Shown piece by piece: positions 27,603 to 34,380 of a DNA stretch of 64,000 nt. Where the stretch lies: assembly GCA_950097145.1 (NCBI GenBank), contig CATNCF010000001.1, forward strand, positions 162,027-226,026, read 5' to 3'. Numbering within the stretch: position 1 is the stretch's first letter; the number at the start of each line of letters is the position of its first letter. The notes under the pieces were generated by a model. That model saw only the letters and a program-made list of their open reading frames with translations, did not search any database and was not told the DNA's origin. Made by a program: the position numbers and the translations under genes. The DNA is from an uncultured Lachnospiraceae bacterium. GTDB lineage: Bacteria; Bacillota; Clostridia; Lachnospirales; Lachnospiraceae.

Positions 27603-27677
27603 CTTATAAGTAAAGTTTACCCGAAGTTTCTTTCAGTTTGCTTGCAAAACAAAAAAGAAGACTTACGATTTTGTAAG
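27603..27677 (-). promoter_or_regulatory. Operator dyad and -10 element upstream of the ABC operon
   Basis: CTTACGATTTTGTAAG (27662-27677) has 5-bp perfect arms around a 6-base centre. The minus-strand TATAAG (27608-27603) lies 64 bp from its centre. The same 16 bases recur at 62936-62951 with the same spacing to a -10-like element. Binding by the neighbouring OmpR-type regulator is inferred. Confidence 0.6.
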
Positions 27678-27715
27678 TTAATCTACTTTGTCGATATTGA
27701 ACCGCCGGAGTGGTA

Positions 27716-28957
27716 TCATTCTGCATAAGGAATCTGCACCACAAAAGTACTCCCCTGCTGCTCTCTGCCATATTTAGAAGATACCGTGACACTGCCGCCA
27801 TGCCATTCTAAAATCTCCCTGGTCAGATACAGTCCCACGCCGGACCCTTCCTTCTGGCGGACTTCCTCTGCTTCCCCACGGTAAAAGCGCTGAAAAATCT
27901 TATGATAAATTTCTTTGGGAATCCCAATGCCCTGATCTTCAAATTCAATCCTTAGAAATGTCGTAAGCCGGAACATGCGGATATGAATTTCTGTGCCTCC
28001 GGGACTGTATTTCACTGCATTTTCCAAAATATTGATAAATGCCTCACAAAGCCATTTCCTGTCATGGGGAATCACCGCCGCTCTCAAGTCTTTCGTTTCT
28101 TCAAATTCTATAGAGATCTGTTTTTCCTCCGCTTTCAGATACACACGGTTCACTGCCGCAGCAAGGGTATCTAAAATGTCTGCCGGCTCTCTGCAAATCT
28201 GGATCATCCCTGTCTCCATCCTGGAGATATTTACCAGTGCGCCTACCAGCGCCTCAAGTCCTGCAAGCTGTTTCGTACACTGTTCCAAAAATTCTTTTTC
28301 TTCCTGCTGGCTCAAATTCTCCTGATTCAAAATTTCAAAACATGTTTTTAATCCTGCCACTGGCGTTTTCAACTGATGGGAAATATCAGTCACCAGACTC
28401 CTGGTTTCCTCTTTTTCTTTCCACAACAGCTCTTCATTATAGCGGAGCTGTTCGCCAAGCCCTGTTAGCTGCGCCATAATCCGCTCAAGTTCTGTCTCCC
28501 GTTCATCCATATGTTCTATAAAATTCGTCTCATATACATGACTGGAGAATTGGTCAAATATATGGGATAAAATTCCTAATTCCCGCCGCTTCTGATTCTT
28601 CCACTGTCCAGATATCCATTTCAGAGACAGAAGATACAAAAGAAACACCAAAACAGAAGCTAAAATAATATTCCGAATCGTCTGTTTCCGTTCCAGTCCA
28701 AACCAGTTCTCCTGCTCCTCCAGATATCCGTAAGTCTTTAGCTTGTCCTTGCCAGCCTCTCCCTGAAAATCTTCTGCTCCTTTTAGCAGTCCGGCTGCAA
28801 CGGCGAGACTGTCTGTGCCCTTTTCCTGTTCTTCTATCATAACAGATAGAATCTGAAACTTCTCCTGATAGCTGTGGTTTACCCTTGTGATAAAGTACCA
28901 GTCTGTAAAAACCAGCAGAACGGCTCCTATCATAATAGGAAACAAATATTTTTTCAT
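27716..28957 (-). CDS. Sensor histidine kinase
   Basis: The 413-residue kinase has a first membrane helix (about 5-24), an extracytoplasmic segment of roughly 80 residues with coiled-coil-like content, a second helix (about 100-120), a linker, and the HisKA box DISHQLKTPVAGLKTCFEIL with the phospho-accepting His. ATP-binding motifs follow: INILENAVKYSP (N box), DQGIGIPKE (G1) and GSGVGLYLTREI (G2). The sizeable external segment distinguishes it from intramembrane-sensing BceS kinases. The ATG at 28957 overlaps the regulator stop as ATGA and follows AAGGAG. Confidence 0.92.
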   Translation of the reverse strand: MKKYLFPIMIGAVLLVFTDWYFITRVNHSYQEKFQILSVMIEEQEKGTDSLAVAAGLLKGAEDFQGEAGKDKLKTYGYLEEQENWFGLERKQTIRNIILASVLVFLLYLLSLKWISGQWKNQKRRELGILSHIFDQFSSHVYETNFIEHMDERETELERIMAQLTGLGEQLRYNEELLWKEKEETRSLVTDISHQLKTPVAGLKTCFEILNQENLSQQEEKEFLEQCTKQLAGLEALVGALVNISRMETGMIQICREPADILDTLAAAVNRVYLKAEEKQISIEFEETKDLRAAVIPHDRKWLCEAFINILENAVKYSPGGTEIHIRMFRLTTFLRIEFEDQGIGIPKEIYHKIFQRFYRGEAEEVRQKEGSGVGLYLTREILEWHGGSVTVSSKYGREQQGSTFVVQIPYAE

Positions 28958-29640
28958 CTCCTGCACTCCTTATCCCAGAGATATCCAATTCCCCGGATAT
29001 TCTTAATATATTCTGGTTTTGAACTGTCTGGTTCAATCTTCTCCCGCAGCCTTCGAATATTTACCGCAATGGTATTTTCATCCACAAAATCTCCTTCTAA
29101 GTCAAAAATCTGTTCCAAAAGCTGGTTTTTGGACAAAATCTGCCTTGGATGTTCCATAAACACCTGGAGCATTTTCCATTCATTTTTTGTAAGGGAAACC
29201 TCTCTGCCTGCTGCTAAAACCCGCATCTCTTTCACATAAAAACAGAGGTTTCCAGACTCAATCCGATCCTGTACCGCCCCCTGCTGCTTTCGAAAATATG
29301 CCGATACCTTTAATTTAAGCACTGACAAACTAAACGGCTTGGTAATATAATCATCTGCTCCTGCCTCATATCCCATAACCTGATCCACTTCCTGATCCAA
29401 TGCGGTGAGGCATATAATATGTACGCTGCTTTCTTCACGCACAGTTCTGATAAAATCCAGTCCGTTTCCATCGGGCAGCGTAAGGTCGCAAATAATTAGC
29501 TGCAATTCCTGCTGGTGGAACACGTTTTCTGCCTCGCCCACCGTTTTGCAGGAATATATTTGATATCCTTCCTTCTCTAAAATAAAAGTAACTCCACGGT
29601 TGATACTCTCGTCATCTTCTAATAACAATATTGAGTTCAT
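28954..29640 (-). CDS. OmpR/PhoB-family response regulator
   Basis: The receiver domain shows the acidic pair EDDE near residue 9, the phosphorylation site Asp52 in IICDLTLPDG, the switch Thr in CLTALD and the conserved Lys in YITKPFS. A C-terminal winged helix follows (LTKNEWKMLQVFMEHP to VNIRRLREKIEPD, ending RGIGYLW). At 228 residues it is full length. GGAGATAGGTA precedes the ATG, 22 bp after the Gx transporter stop, so it may be read from the apbE promoter as well as its own. It is the prime candidate to bind the dyad at 27662-27677 and 62936-62951. Confidence 0.93.
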   Translation of the reverse strand: MNSILLLEDDESINRGVTFILEKEGYQIYSCKTVGEAENVFHQQELQLIICDLTLPDGNGLDFIRTVREESSVHIICLTALDQEVDQVMGYEAGADDYITKPFSLSVLKLKVSAYFRKQQGAVQDRIESGNLCFYVKEMRVLAAGREVSLTKNEWKMLQVFMEHPRQILSKNQLLEQIFDLEGDFVDENTIAVNIRRLREKIEPDSSKPEYIKNIRGIGYLWDKECRR

Positions 29641-29662
29641 TACCTATCTCCATTTCCATATA

Positions 29663-30169
29663 TCAATTTGACTGTTCACGATTCTCCGTTTTTGTTAAAT
29701 GACGTATTAATATTGATGCCAAAATACCAATTAACGTACCAGCTATTGTACCAGAAAAAATAAGCACTGGAAGATAATAAAACAGGCTGCCGGTCTCCGC
29801 GATGAGGGCCGCTGCGGCGATCTGTCCCACATTATGGAACACCCCTCCCAGCACACTGACTCCTGTAACAGAAAACACAGGAAATCTTTTTACAAAAATC
29901 ATAATACCAAGACTTAACATTCCTCCTGCCAAGCTGTAAATCATGGTTGAAAGATTTCCAAAGGTAAAACCTGTCAGCAGAATCCGAACTAGTGACAGAG
30001 TAAATGCCATTTTCGTATCCATGGTATACAAGGCTATAATCACCACCAAATTGGCAAGGCCCAGTTTAATGCCTGGCACACCTAAATTAATGGGAATGAG
30101 AGATTCCAGATAGGAAAGCACAAAAGCAAGCGCTGTAAGCATACCCATATAAGCTGTTTTTTTCGCCAT
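29663..30169 (-). CDS. Gx transporter family membrane protein
   Basis: This 168-residue protein has about five hydrophobic segments and the family phrases YLESLIPINLGVPGIKLGLANL and GGVFHNVGQIAAA. It belongs to the group first named heptaprenyl diphosphate synthase component I and later Gx transporter. Members cluster with NusG_II proteins and ApbE flavin transferases, as here, and with quinone or flavin-linked extracytoplasmic electron transfer. What it carries is not established. It lies 34 bp after the NusG_II gene in the same operon. Confidence 0.85.
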   Translation of the reverse strand: MAKKTAYMGMLTALAFVLSYLESLIPINLGVPGIKLGLANLVVIIALYTMDTKMAFTLSLVRILLTGFTFGNLSTMIYSLAGGMLSLGIMIFVKRFPVFSVTGVSVLGGVFHNVGQIAAAALIAETGSLFYYLPVLIFSGTIAGTLIGILASILIRHLTKTENREQSN

Positions 30170-30203
30170 ATTTTACTCCATTTCTATAAAATATAAACTC
30201 TCT

Positions 30204-30578
30204 TTAATTTGTAGAGGTATCTATTTCTGCTTCCTGCCCATTCTGAATTTCCACTACTGCCTGATTTGGAAGGCAAACCAGGCTCTCTCCCTGTCTGCTC
30301 ACAGGATGCTGTCTGACACACACCTTATCTGGACAGGAAGCTTCTATCATATCTGCTTTTCCATCTTTAATCTGGAGAATATTACAATTTCCATTTTCTT
30401 GACGAATTTCTATTGTGATATTCTCTGATAAGGGATACCTCCCCTTTTCTTCCCCCTCCAGGTATACCACTGCCTCTGGTTCTTTCGTACTAAGCCTTGC
30501 ATACAGCATCACTCCCCCAAAAGCTGCAGCAGCCAAAATCACCAGTGCCGCAATTAATCTCAAATCATTTTTTTTCAT
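30204..30578 (-). CDS. NusG domain II-containing membrane-anchored protein
   Basis: The 124-residue protein begins with a single hydrophobic helix (RLIAALVILAAAAFGGVMLY) followed by an extracytoplasmic NusG_II-like beta domain: AVVYLEGEEKGRYPL, a CNILQIKDGKADMIEASCPDKVCV block with paired cysteines, and SLVCLPNQAVVEIQ. Despite the name it is not a transcription factor. Such proteins occur beside Gx transporters and ApbE in flavin-based electron transfer clusters; the cysteine pattern CPDKVCVRQ is typical. I take the ATG at 30578, which overlaps the apbE stop; a longer frame starting at 30641 lies inside apbE. Confidence 0.85.
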   Translation of the reverse strand: MKKNDLRLIAALVILAAAAFGGVMLYARLSTKEPEAVVYLEGEEKGRYPLSENITIEIRQENGNCNILQIKDGKADMIEASCPDKVCVRQHPVSRQGESLVCLPNQAVVEIQNGQEAEIDTSTN

Positions 30579-31620
30579 TACATTTAAATCCGCTGGAACA
30601 GCGGATTTTTCCATCCTTTCCAATCCACATTGCCTCCACATCCGGTAGACGTTCCACCAGGGACAATCCTACTTTATATTCCATATTAAACAGGGCGGTA
30701 GAAAGCGCGTCTGCCTGACCAGAATCTTTTGTCTGAACTGACACAGAGGAAAAATAATCTGGCGGCATATTGGTGTCTGGATCTATAATATGGCAGTAGC
30801 GCACATGTTCCACTTCATAATACCTCTGATAATCTCCACTGGTAACAATGGACTGATTTTCAAGTTCTACAGAACACATATAAGGCTGGCTGCTGTTGGA
30901 ATCTGGATTTTCCACTCCCACATTCCAGGGAGTGCCGTCCGCTTTTCCTCCTACCGCGCATACGTTTCCTCCCACACTGATCAGCACATGTTCCATGCCA
31001 ATCTCCCTGGCATACTCAGCCAGGCGTGAAACCGCGTATCCCTTGCCGATGCTTCCTACATCCAGTGACATTTCTTTATCTGATAAATAAACTGTAGAAG
31101 CTTTTTCATCTAAAATCATTTTCTCCATATTTGTATGCTTGGCACGCCTGTTCAATTCCTCTTGGGGCGGAAGTTCTGCCTGGTCTGGATGTTCGATTCC
31201 TTCCTGCCTGTACTTATGCCATAAGGAAAGGACGCTTCCATATGCAATCTGTACTTCTCCTCCCGTTTTTTCATACATGTCTCTGCCCAATTTGAGCAAT
31301 TCTATGATCTCCGGTTCTACTTTTACCACTTCTTTTCCTGCGGCATCGTTAATATTTTTGATATTATTCATGCCATCATATGTATGATAAATATCATAAA
31401 GCTTATGATAAAACATCAGCTTTTCCTGAAGAAGTCCCACTTTTTGTGAAAAATCCTCCTGGCTTTTGGCATATCCGGTAATTGTAGTCACTGTATCAAA
31501 ACAGTCAAAAAACTGGGCCTGATACCGTTCCAATCTCTGGCCTTGGTACTGCAGTAGTGCAAAGCCAGCACAAAAAGTCAAAACTGCTGCAAGAATGAAA
31601 ACACGATATATTTTCTTCAC
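30565..31620 (-). CDS. apbE: FAD:protein FMN transferase
   Basis: ApbE covalently attaches FMN to Ser or Thr of target proteins outside the cytoplasm. The 351-residue protein has an N-terminal membrane anchor with LTFCAG, a poor lipobox, so lipidation is uncertain. Family motifs are present: FFDCFDTVTTITGYA, SLDVGSIGKGYAVSRLAEYA, HVLISVGGNVCAVGGK, and the C-terminal TSGDYQRYYEVEHVRYCHIIDPDT metal and flavin region followed by DALSTALFNM. No flavinylation substrate with an FMN-binding domain is visible in the window, so its target is encoded elsewhere. It opens the operon with the NusG_II and Gx genes. Confidence 0.92.
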   Translation of the reverse strand: MKKIYRVFILAAVLTFCAGFALLQYQGQRLERYQAQFFDCFDTVTTITGYAKSQEDFSQKVGLLQEKLMFYHKLYDIYHTYDGMNNIKNINDAAGKEVVKVEPEIIELLKLGRDMYEKTGGEVQIAYGSVLSLWHKYRQEGIEHPDQAELPPQEELNRRAKHTNMEKMILDEKASTVYLSDKEMSLDVGSIGKGYAVSRLAEYAREIGMEHVLISVGGNVCAVGGKADGTPWNVGVENPDSNSSQPYMCSVELENQSIVTSGDYQRYYEVEHVRYCHIIDPDTNMPPDYFSSVSVQTKDSGQADALSTALFNMEYKVGLSLVERLPDVEAMWIGKDGKIRCSSGFKCNEKK

Positions 31621-31639
31621 TGTCTCCTCCTTTTTACTT

Positions 31640-31698
31640 TTTGGGCTCCGCTAAGAAGCATAAGGGATCCTCCCACTCGTGGGTCCCTCCTCATGCTA
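31640..31698 (+). repeat. Dispersed copy of the structured repeat found at 42150-42349
   Basis: About 59 bases closely resemble the units near glgD: GGCT(C/T)CG, GAAGCA, AAGGG, TCCTCCCA, a short apical loop, then TGGGTCCCTCCTCATGCTA. The outer AGCAT/ATGCT and inner CCCA/TGGG stems are kept. It lies 20 bases upstream of apbE on the opposite reading direction. Confidence 0.65.
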
Positions 31699-31740
31699 AA
31701 TTATACATCATCCTGTGGTATTCTACAATTGTTATTCACA

Positions 31741-31783
31741 GGAAAAGTAAAGCTGCCGCACCTATCTGTACTGGTGCGGCAGC
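31741..31783 (-). terminator. Strong intergenic hairpin, minus-strand terminator
   Basis: The 11-bp stem GCTGCCGCACC/GGTGCGGCAGC (31752-31762 with 31773-31783) is followed on the minus strand by TTTACTTTTCC. No annotated minus-strand gene ends here, which implies a short minus-strand transcript from the toxin-like region upstream. Confidence 0.6.
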
Positions 31784-31988
31784 AGATATGACCTTGCATC
31801 ATCTGTTAATTGTTTCTCTTCTTTTAATATAAGAAATACCCATCCAGGCTTCGTGGGAACATCTATAACTTTACTCCCAGAAGAAATAATCAAATTCTTT
31901 ATACGCAATTATTTCTTGATTCTTCCAGGATTGTGCTATGATTTTTGTACTTATTGTACATAATCATAGGTTTTATCATTTTATCTTT

Positions 31989-32128
31989 CTCTGCGGCTAT
32001 TTCTTTTTCCTTTGTAAACCCGATAAATCAAATTCGCAAGGACGACAATAAGTATACCAATCTGAATTAAAATTGGTACCACCACAATCCAAATTATAAA
32101 GTCTTTTAAGAAAGAAATAGAAGACTAT
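31989..32128 (-). pseudogene. Possible small hydrophobic toxin-like peptide, start unclear
   Basis: On the minus strand a frame ending near 31990 reads PILIQIGILIVVLANLIYR followed by VYKGKRNSRRER: one transmembrane helix with a basic tail, the form of holin-like or type I toxins in Firmicutes. No ATG with a ribosome site is found. A GTG (reading VVPILIQ) is possible but lacks a Shine-Dalgarno sequence. A minus-strand terminator lies downstream at 31741-31783. It may be a decayed gene. Confidence 0.35.
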
Positions 32129-32192
32129 CTATTAATATACTATAATACTTGTGTTGTCCAGCCTACACCCGACAATGGGAGGAGGCGTTCAC

Positions 32193-32291
32193 ATGGAAAT
32201 TACCACTGCTTTTTTGGTCGCTGTTGCGGCTGGTGTAGCTTGTCACTACATCATCAAATGGTTAGATGGCGGTCATAAGGACAACAAATAG
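32193..32291 (+). CDS. Small hydrophobic peptide (32 aa), type I toxin-like
   Basis: An ATG at 32193 preceded by GGGAGGAGGCGTTCAC starts a 32-residue peptide. It has one hydrophobic helix (TAFLVAVAAGVACHYII) and a charged end (KWLDGGHKDNK). A TATAAT sits about 50 bases upstream, and a strong terminator follows at 32322-32366. Very strong ribosome binding, a single helix and a tight monocistronic unit resemble type I toxin genes or small membrane peptides of mobile elements. I cannot see the antisense RNA directly. It is too short for usual gene callers. Confidence 0.6.
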   Translation: MEITTAFLVAVAAGVACHYIIKWLDGGHKDNK

Positions 32292-32321
32292 CCTACTGGG
32301 TGCTTTTCCAGTATAAAAGAA

Positions 32322-32366
32322 GAACCCCCGGACTGTACGGCAATACGGTTCGGGGGTTCGTTTTCT
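32322..32366 (+). terminator. Terminator of the 32-aa peptide gene
   Basis: The 9-bp stem GAACCCCCG/CGGGGGTTC (32322-32330 with 32351-32359) with further inner pairing is followed by GTTTTCTTTG. Confidence 0.8.
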
Positions 32367-32463
32367 TTGTCCACATGGACTTATCACTGCTTTTTGTCTA
32401 CCGACAGTATAGCATATGCAAATTATAATTGCAAAATACATTTCCTTTTCACAAAACAAAAAT

Positions 32464-32508
32464 TTATCCTAATCTGGTATTACTCAAATCCTGATATGTA
32501 ACATACAT
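32464..32508 (-). pseudogene. Truncated holin-like toxin peptide (MYVTYQDL...)
   Basis: On the minus strand GGGAGGGCGATGCA precedes an ATG at 32508 that reads MYVTYQDL and then leaves the expected pattern (SNTRLG, stop). MxVTYxxL is the usual beginning of holin-like or type I toxin peptides in Firmicutes, which continue with one hydrophobic helix. Here the helix is lost after residue 8, so it looks like a broken copy that has kept a strong ribosome site. Confidence 0.4.
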
Positions 32509-32921
32509 TGCATCGCCCTCCCTTTTTTCGTCCGAAGGGCTGCTTGAACCTTCCATAAAAAACAAGAGAGGTAAAGCCGCCTTTGGCTCTATGGTTTCCC
32601 ATGAACGGAGTATAGCACACATTCCCGTGTCAGACAATTACAATATCCTATTCTCTTTTAATGGTTTATCTTATCGCAGTATAACCAAAATTGAAACCAT
32701 CCAAGGTTCACAGATTTCCTGCGTTTTCTGCAGATTTACTATTGAATTATATAGAACTAACAGTTATAACAAATTTCAAAAAAATATGATACCTCTTTCA
32801 AAAATAATATATATTTGTGGAATATTTTTACAGTTTATACATATTAATTTATGGGAGGGTATAAGACCGTAAGTATAAAAAAGGGGACAAGACTGCAAAG
32901 TTCGTGAAAGGAGGGAGCGTT

Positions 32922-33020
32922 ATGATAGGTACATATATTGATCTACTAAGCCTAATCTGCATGTGTGCACAGCTAATTCTGACTTACTACATTTATAAAC
33001 ATTCAAAGACACAAAGCTGA
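32922..33020 (+). CDS. Small hydrophobic peptide (32 aa), type I toxin-like, second copy
   Basis: GAAAGGAGGGAGCGTT precedes an ATG at 32922. The peptide has a hydrophobic helix (LLSLICMCAQLILTYYIY) and a basic polar tail (KHSKTQS). Its gene ends 66 bases before a good terminator at 33087-33110. It resembles the neighbouring peptide at 32193 in size, orientation and layout but not in sequence. The same reading as a type I toxin applies, with equal lack of direct evidence for an antisense RNA. Confidence 0.55.
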   Translation: MIGTYIDLLSLICMCAQLILTYYIYKHSKTQS

Positions 33021-33086
33021 CAATCTTTGTCTCACAAAAGCCAACGAACCAAGGACATCTCGAATTGAGAAAAGTTATTAGAAATT

Positions 33087-33110
33087 GACCTGTCAACACA
33101 GGTCTTTTTC
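33087..33110 (+). terminator. Terminator of the second 32-aa peptide gene
   Basis: The stem GACCTGT/ACAGGTC (33087-33093 with 33098-33104), loop CAAC, is followed by TTTTTCTTTT. Confidence 0.85.
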
Positions 33111-33120
33111 TTTTGTACAT

Positions 33121-33362
33121 TTAAATTTATGCCCTTACATTGATCTTTATTCTTTATATTTGAATGTTTTCCTTTCTTTCACCAAAATAGCAGACTTGTC
33201 CGCCTTATTAATGTTTATGCATCTGAAATCAAAATTAGAACACCTTCTACAATTTATTTATAAAATATATTGCCGGCACTTATCAAACAGTATTCCGGCA
33301 TACAGAAGCGAAATTTTTAAAAGAGTAAAACTGAAAACACAAAATTGAGATTAAATTTGCTT
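33121..33362. other. Gene-free stretch
   Basis: A/T-rich DNA without a supported gene or strong hairpin. On the minus strand it lies downstream of leader copy 2, where a coding region would be expected by comparison with copy 1, but no frame with a plausible start is present. Confidence 0.45.
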
Positions 33363-33540
33363 TGAGGATGTGGGACCCGCTTACGGGTCCCCTTATGGGA
33401 AGAGGATTTAACGCCCATTTCCCCCTTCATGATTTTATGGCGTATTTTTATGCAAAATATACACCATACGCGCATTTGCCCACGCCCATAATGTGCATTA
33501 CGCATATTTAATGGTAATCCTATATCTGTTTTTTTTCAAT
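33363..33540 (-). promoter_or_regulatory. Conserved leader element, copy 2, without a downstream gene
   Basis: This aligns over about 180 bases with 14985-15166, including the dyad region (33486-33514), TGCAAAATATACA on the plus strand and the GC-rich hairpin. Read on the minus strand the hairpin is GGGACCCG/CGGGTCCC (33372-33391). Compared with copy 1 two stem positions changed on both sides, which keeps pairing. No gene follows on the minus strand. Confidence 0.55.
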
Positions 33541-33559
33541 ATTTTAACTAAGATAAAAT

Positions 33560-33621
33560 TGTATTCACAAAAAGCCGGAAACCAGCTATGGCTGAACTTT
33601 TCAGCCCGGCTGGTTTCCGGC
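33560..33621 (-). terminator. Long hairpin terminator
   Basis: The 13-bp stem GCCGGAAACCAGC/GCTGGTTTCCGGC (33574-33586 with 33609-33621) has an inner GGCTGA/TCAGCC stem. On the minus strand it is followed by TTTTTGTGAATAC. It would end a minus-strand transcript starting at leader copy 3. Confidence 0.75.
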
Positions 33622-34010
33622 CTTATCCCTTTTTCATGTTTCCTCGCAAACTTCCATACAACTTTCTTTAGATAAAACTGCCCTGTCACTGGCAAATTCT
33701 CCATTTTATCACTGGCAGCCTTAATTTTTATTCTGCAGCAATACTTTTCCTACTGTAATTTCTCCTTTTCATCCTCACAAATTCAGGTCTTATGTGGACA
33801 TGAGATTTATTCCTTACACTATAAATTCTTCCCCTACCTGGCAGTCCACGTTTCTTGGCTTTCTTTCACTGCAATCTTCCTGCATATAGATTGGCTGCAG
33901 ATTTTTCCAGTCCTGCTTAAGGCTCCATACTGTAATTTACCAGAATAAAACAGGGCAGTTTTATTCTTCCTTGAAAACCGAGCTCTTTGCATCCTAATTT
34001 CCAGCATATT
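33622..34010. other. Gene-free stretch between leader copy 3 and its terminator
   Basis: I see no frame with both a plausible ribosome site and a recognisable protein. A roughly 440-base minus-strand RNA from copy 3 to the hairpin at 33574-33621 would cover it, so a non-coding RNA or decayed gene is possible. Confidence 0.4.
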
Positions 34011-34105
34011 TTTTTTAGAAAATATACAACTTCTATGCAAAGAACCATACTTATTATGTGCAACACACATACATAATAATAATGTTATATCAGTTTTTTC
34101 GCAAT
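34011..34105 (-). promoter_or_regulatory. Conserved leader element, copy 3 (upstream half)
   Basis: It shares with copies 1 and 2 the minus-strand order GCGAAAAA, GATATAACATTA, the dyad with GCACATAATA (34052-34080) and TGTATATTTTCT. The hairpin half seen in copies 1 and 2 is not evident. Confidence 0.5.
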
Positions 34106-34135
34106 CTTTTTTCTCCAGCTTCAATCATACTAAGC

Positions 34136-34251
34136 AACAGTTCAGCCCGCACCTTTAAAACAAGCCACAGACCTCCTGCAAAGCAGGCTATCCGCTGCTG
34201 CCACAGCTTCTGTCTGAGGCTTAAAAGCCAGTCAGCTATGGCTGAACTGTT
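34136..34251. repeat. Long-range inverted repeat with nested hairpins
   Basis: AACAGTTCAGCC (34136-34147) and GGCTGAACTGTT (34240-34251) are perfect 12-bp arms enclosing 92 bases. The interior contains CCTGC-AAA-GCAGG. AGCTATGGCTGAACT at the right arm also occurs inside the terminator at 33574-33621. It could be a folded RNA or a small mobile palindrome. Confidence 0.5.
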
Positions 34252-34263
34252 ACCATACTAATT

Positions 34264-34322
34264 CAACAAAAAATCCCGGACAACCAAAACAAATTTCCTA
34301 AAATCTGTTCCGCCGTCCGGGA
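34264..34322 (-). terminator. Terminator of the uppP-pth-mfd-prsA-like run
   Basis: TCCCGGAC/GTCCGGGA (34274-34281 with 34315-34322) is an 8-bp stem with a 33-base loop, followed on the minus strand by TTTTTTGTTG. Confidence 0.65.
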
Positions 34323-34380
34323 ATGATACACCCGCTGTCTGCTATGTTAGTACTTACAGATCATCAGAAGCCTTCAAATC

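Noticed and set aside
33317..33505. 62-residue minus-strand frame inside leader copy 2
   Set aside because: It has no homology or suitable ribosome site, and the region aligns with the non-coding leader of the giant LamG gene.
33834..34124. 96-residue minus-strand frame
   Set aside because: It starts within leader copy 3, has no recognisable family and a low-complexity, cysteine-rich composition typical of chance frames.
34136..34251. Integron attC site
   Set aside because: The arms lack the RYYYAAC/GTTRRRY core sites, and no integrase is nearby.
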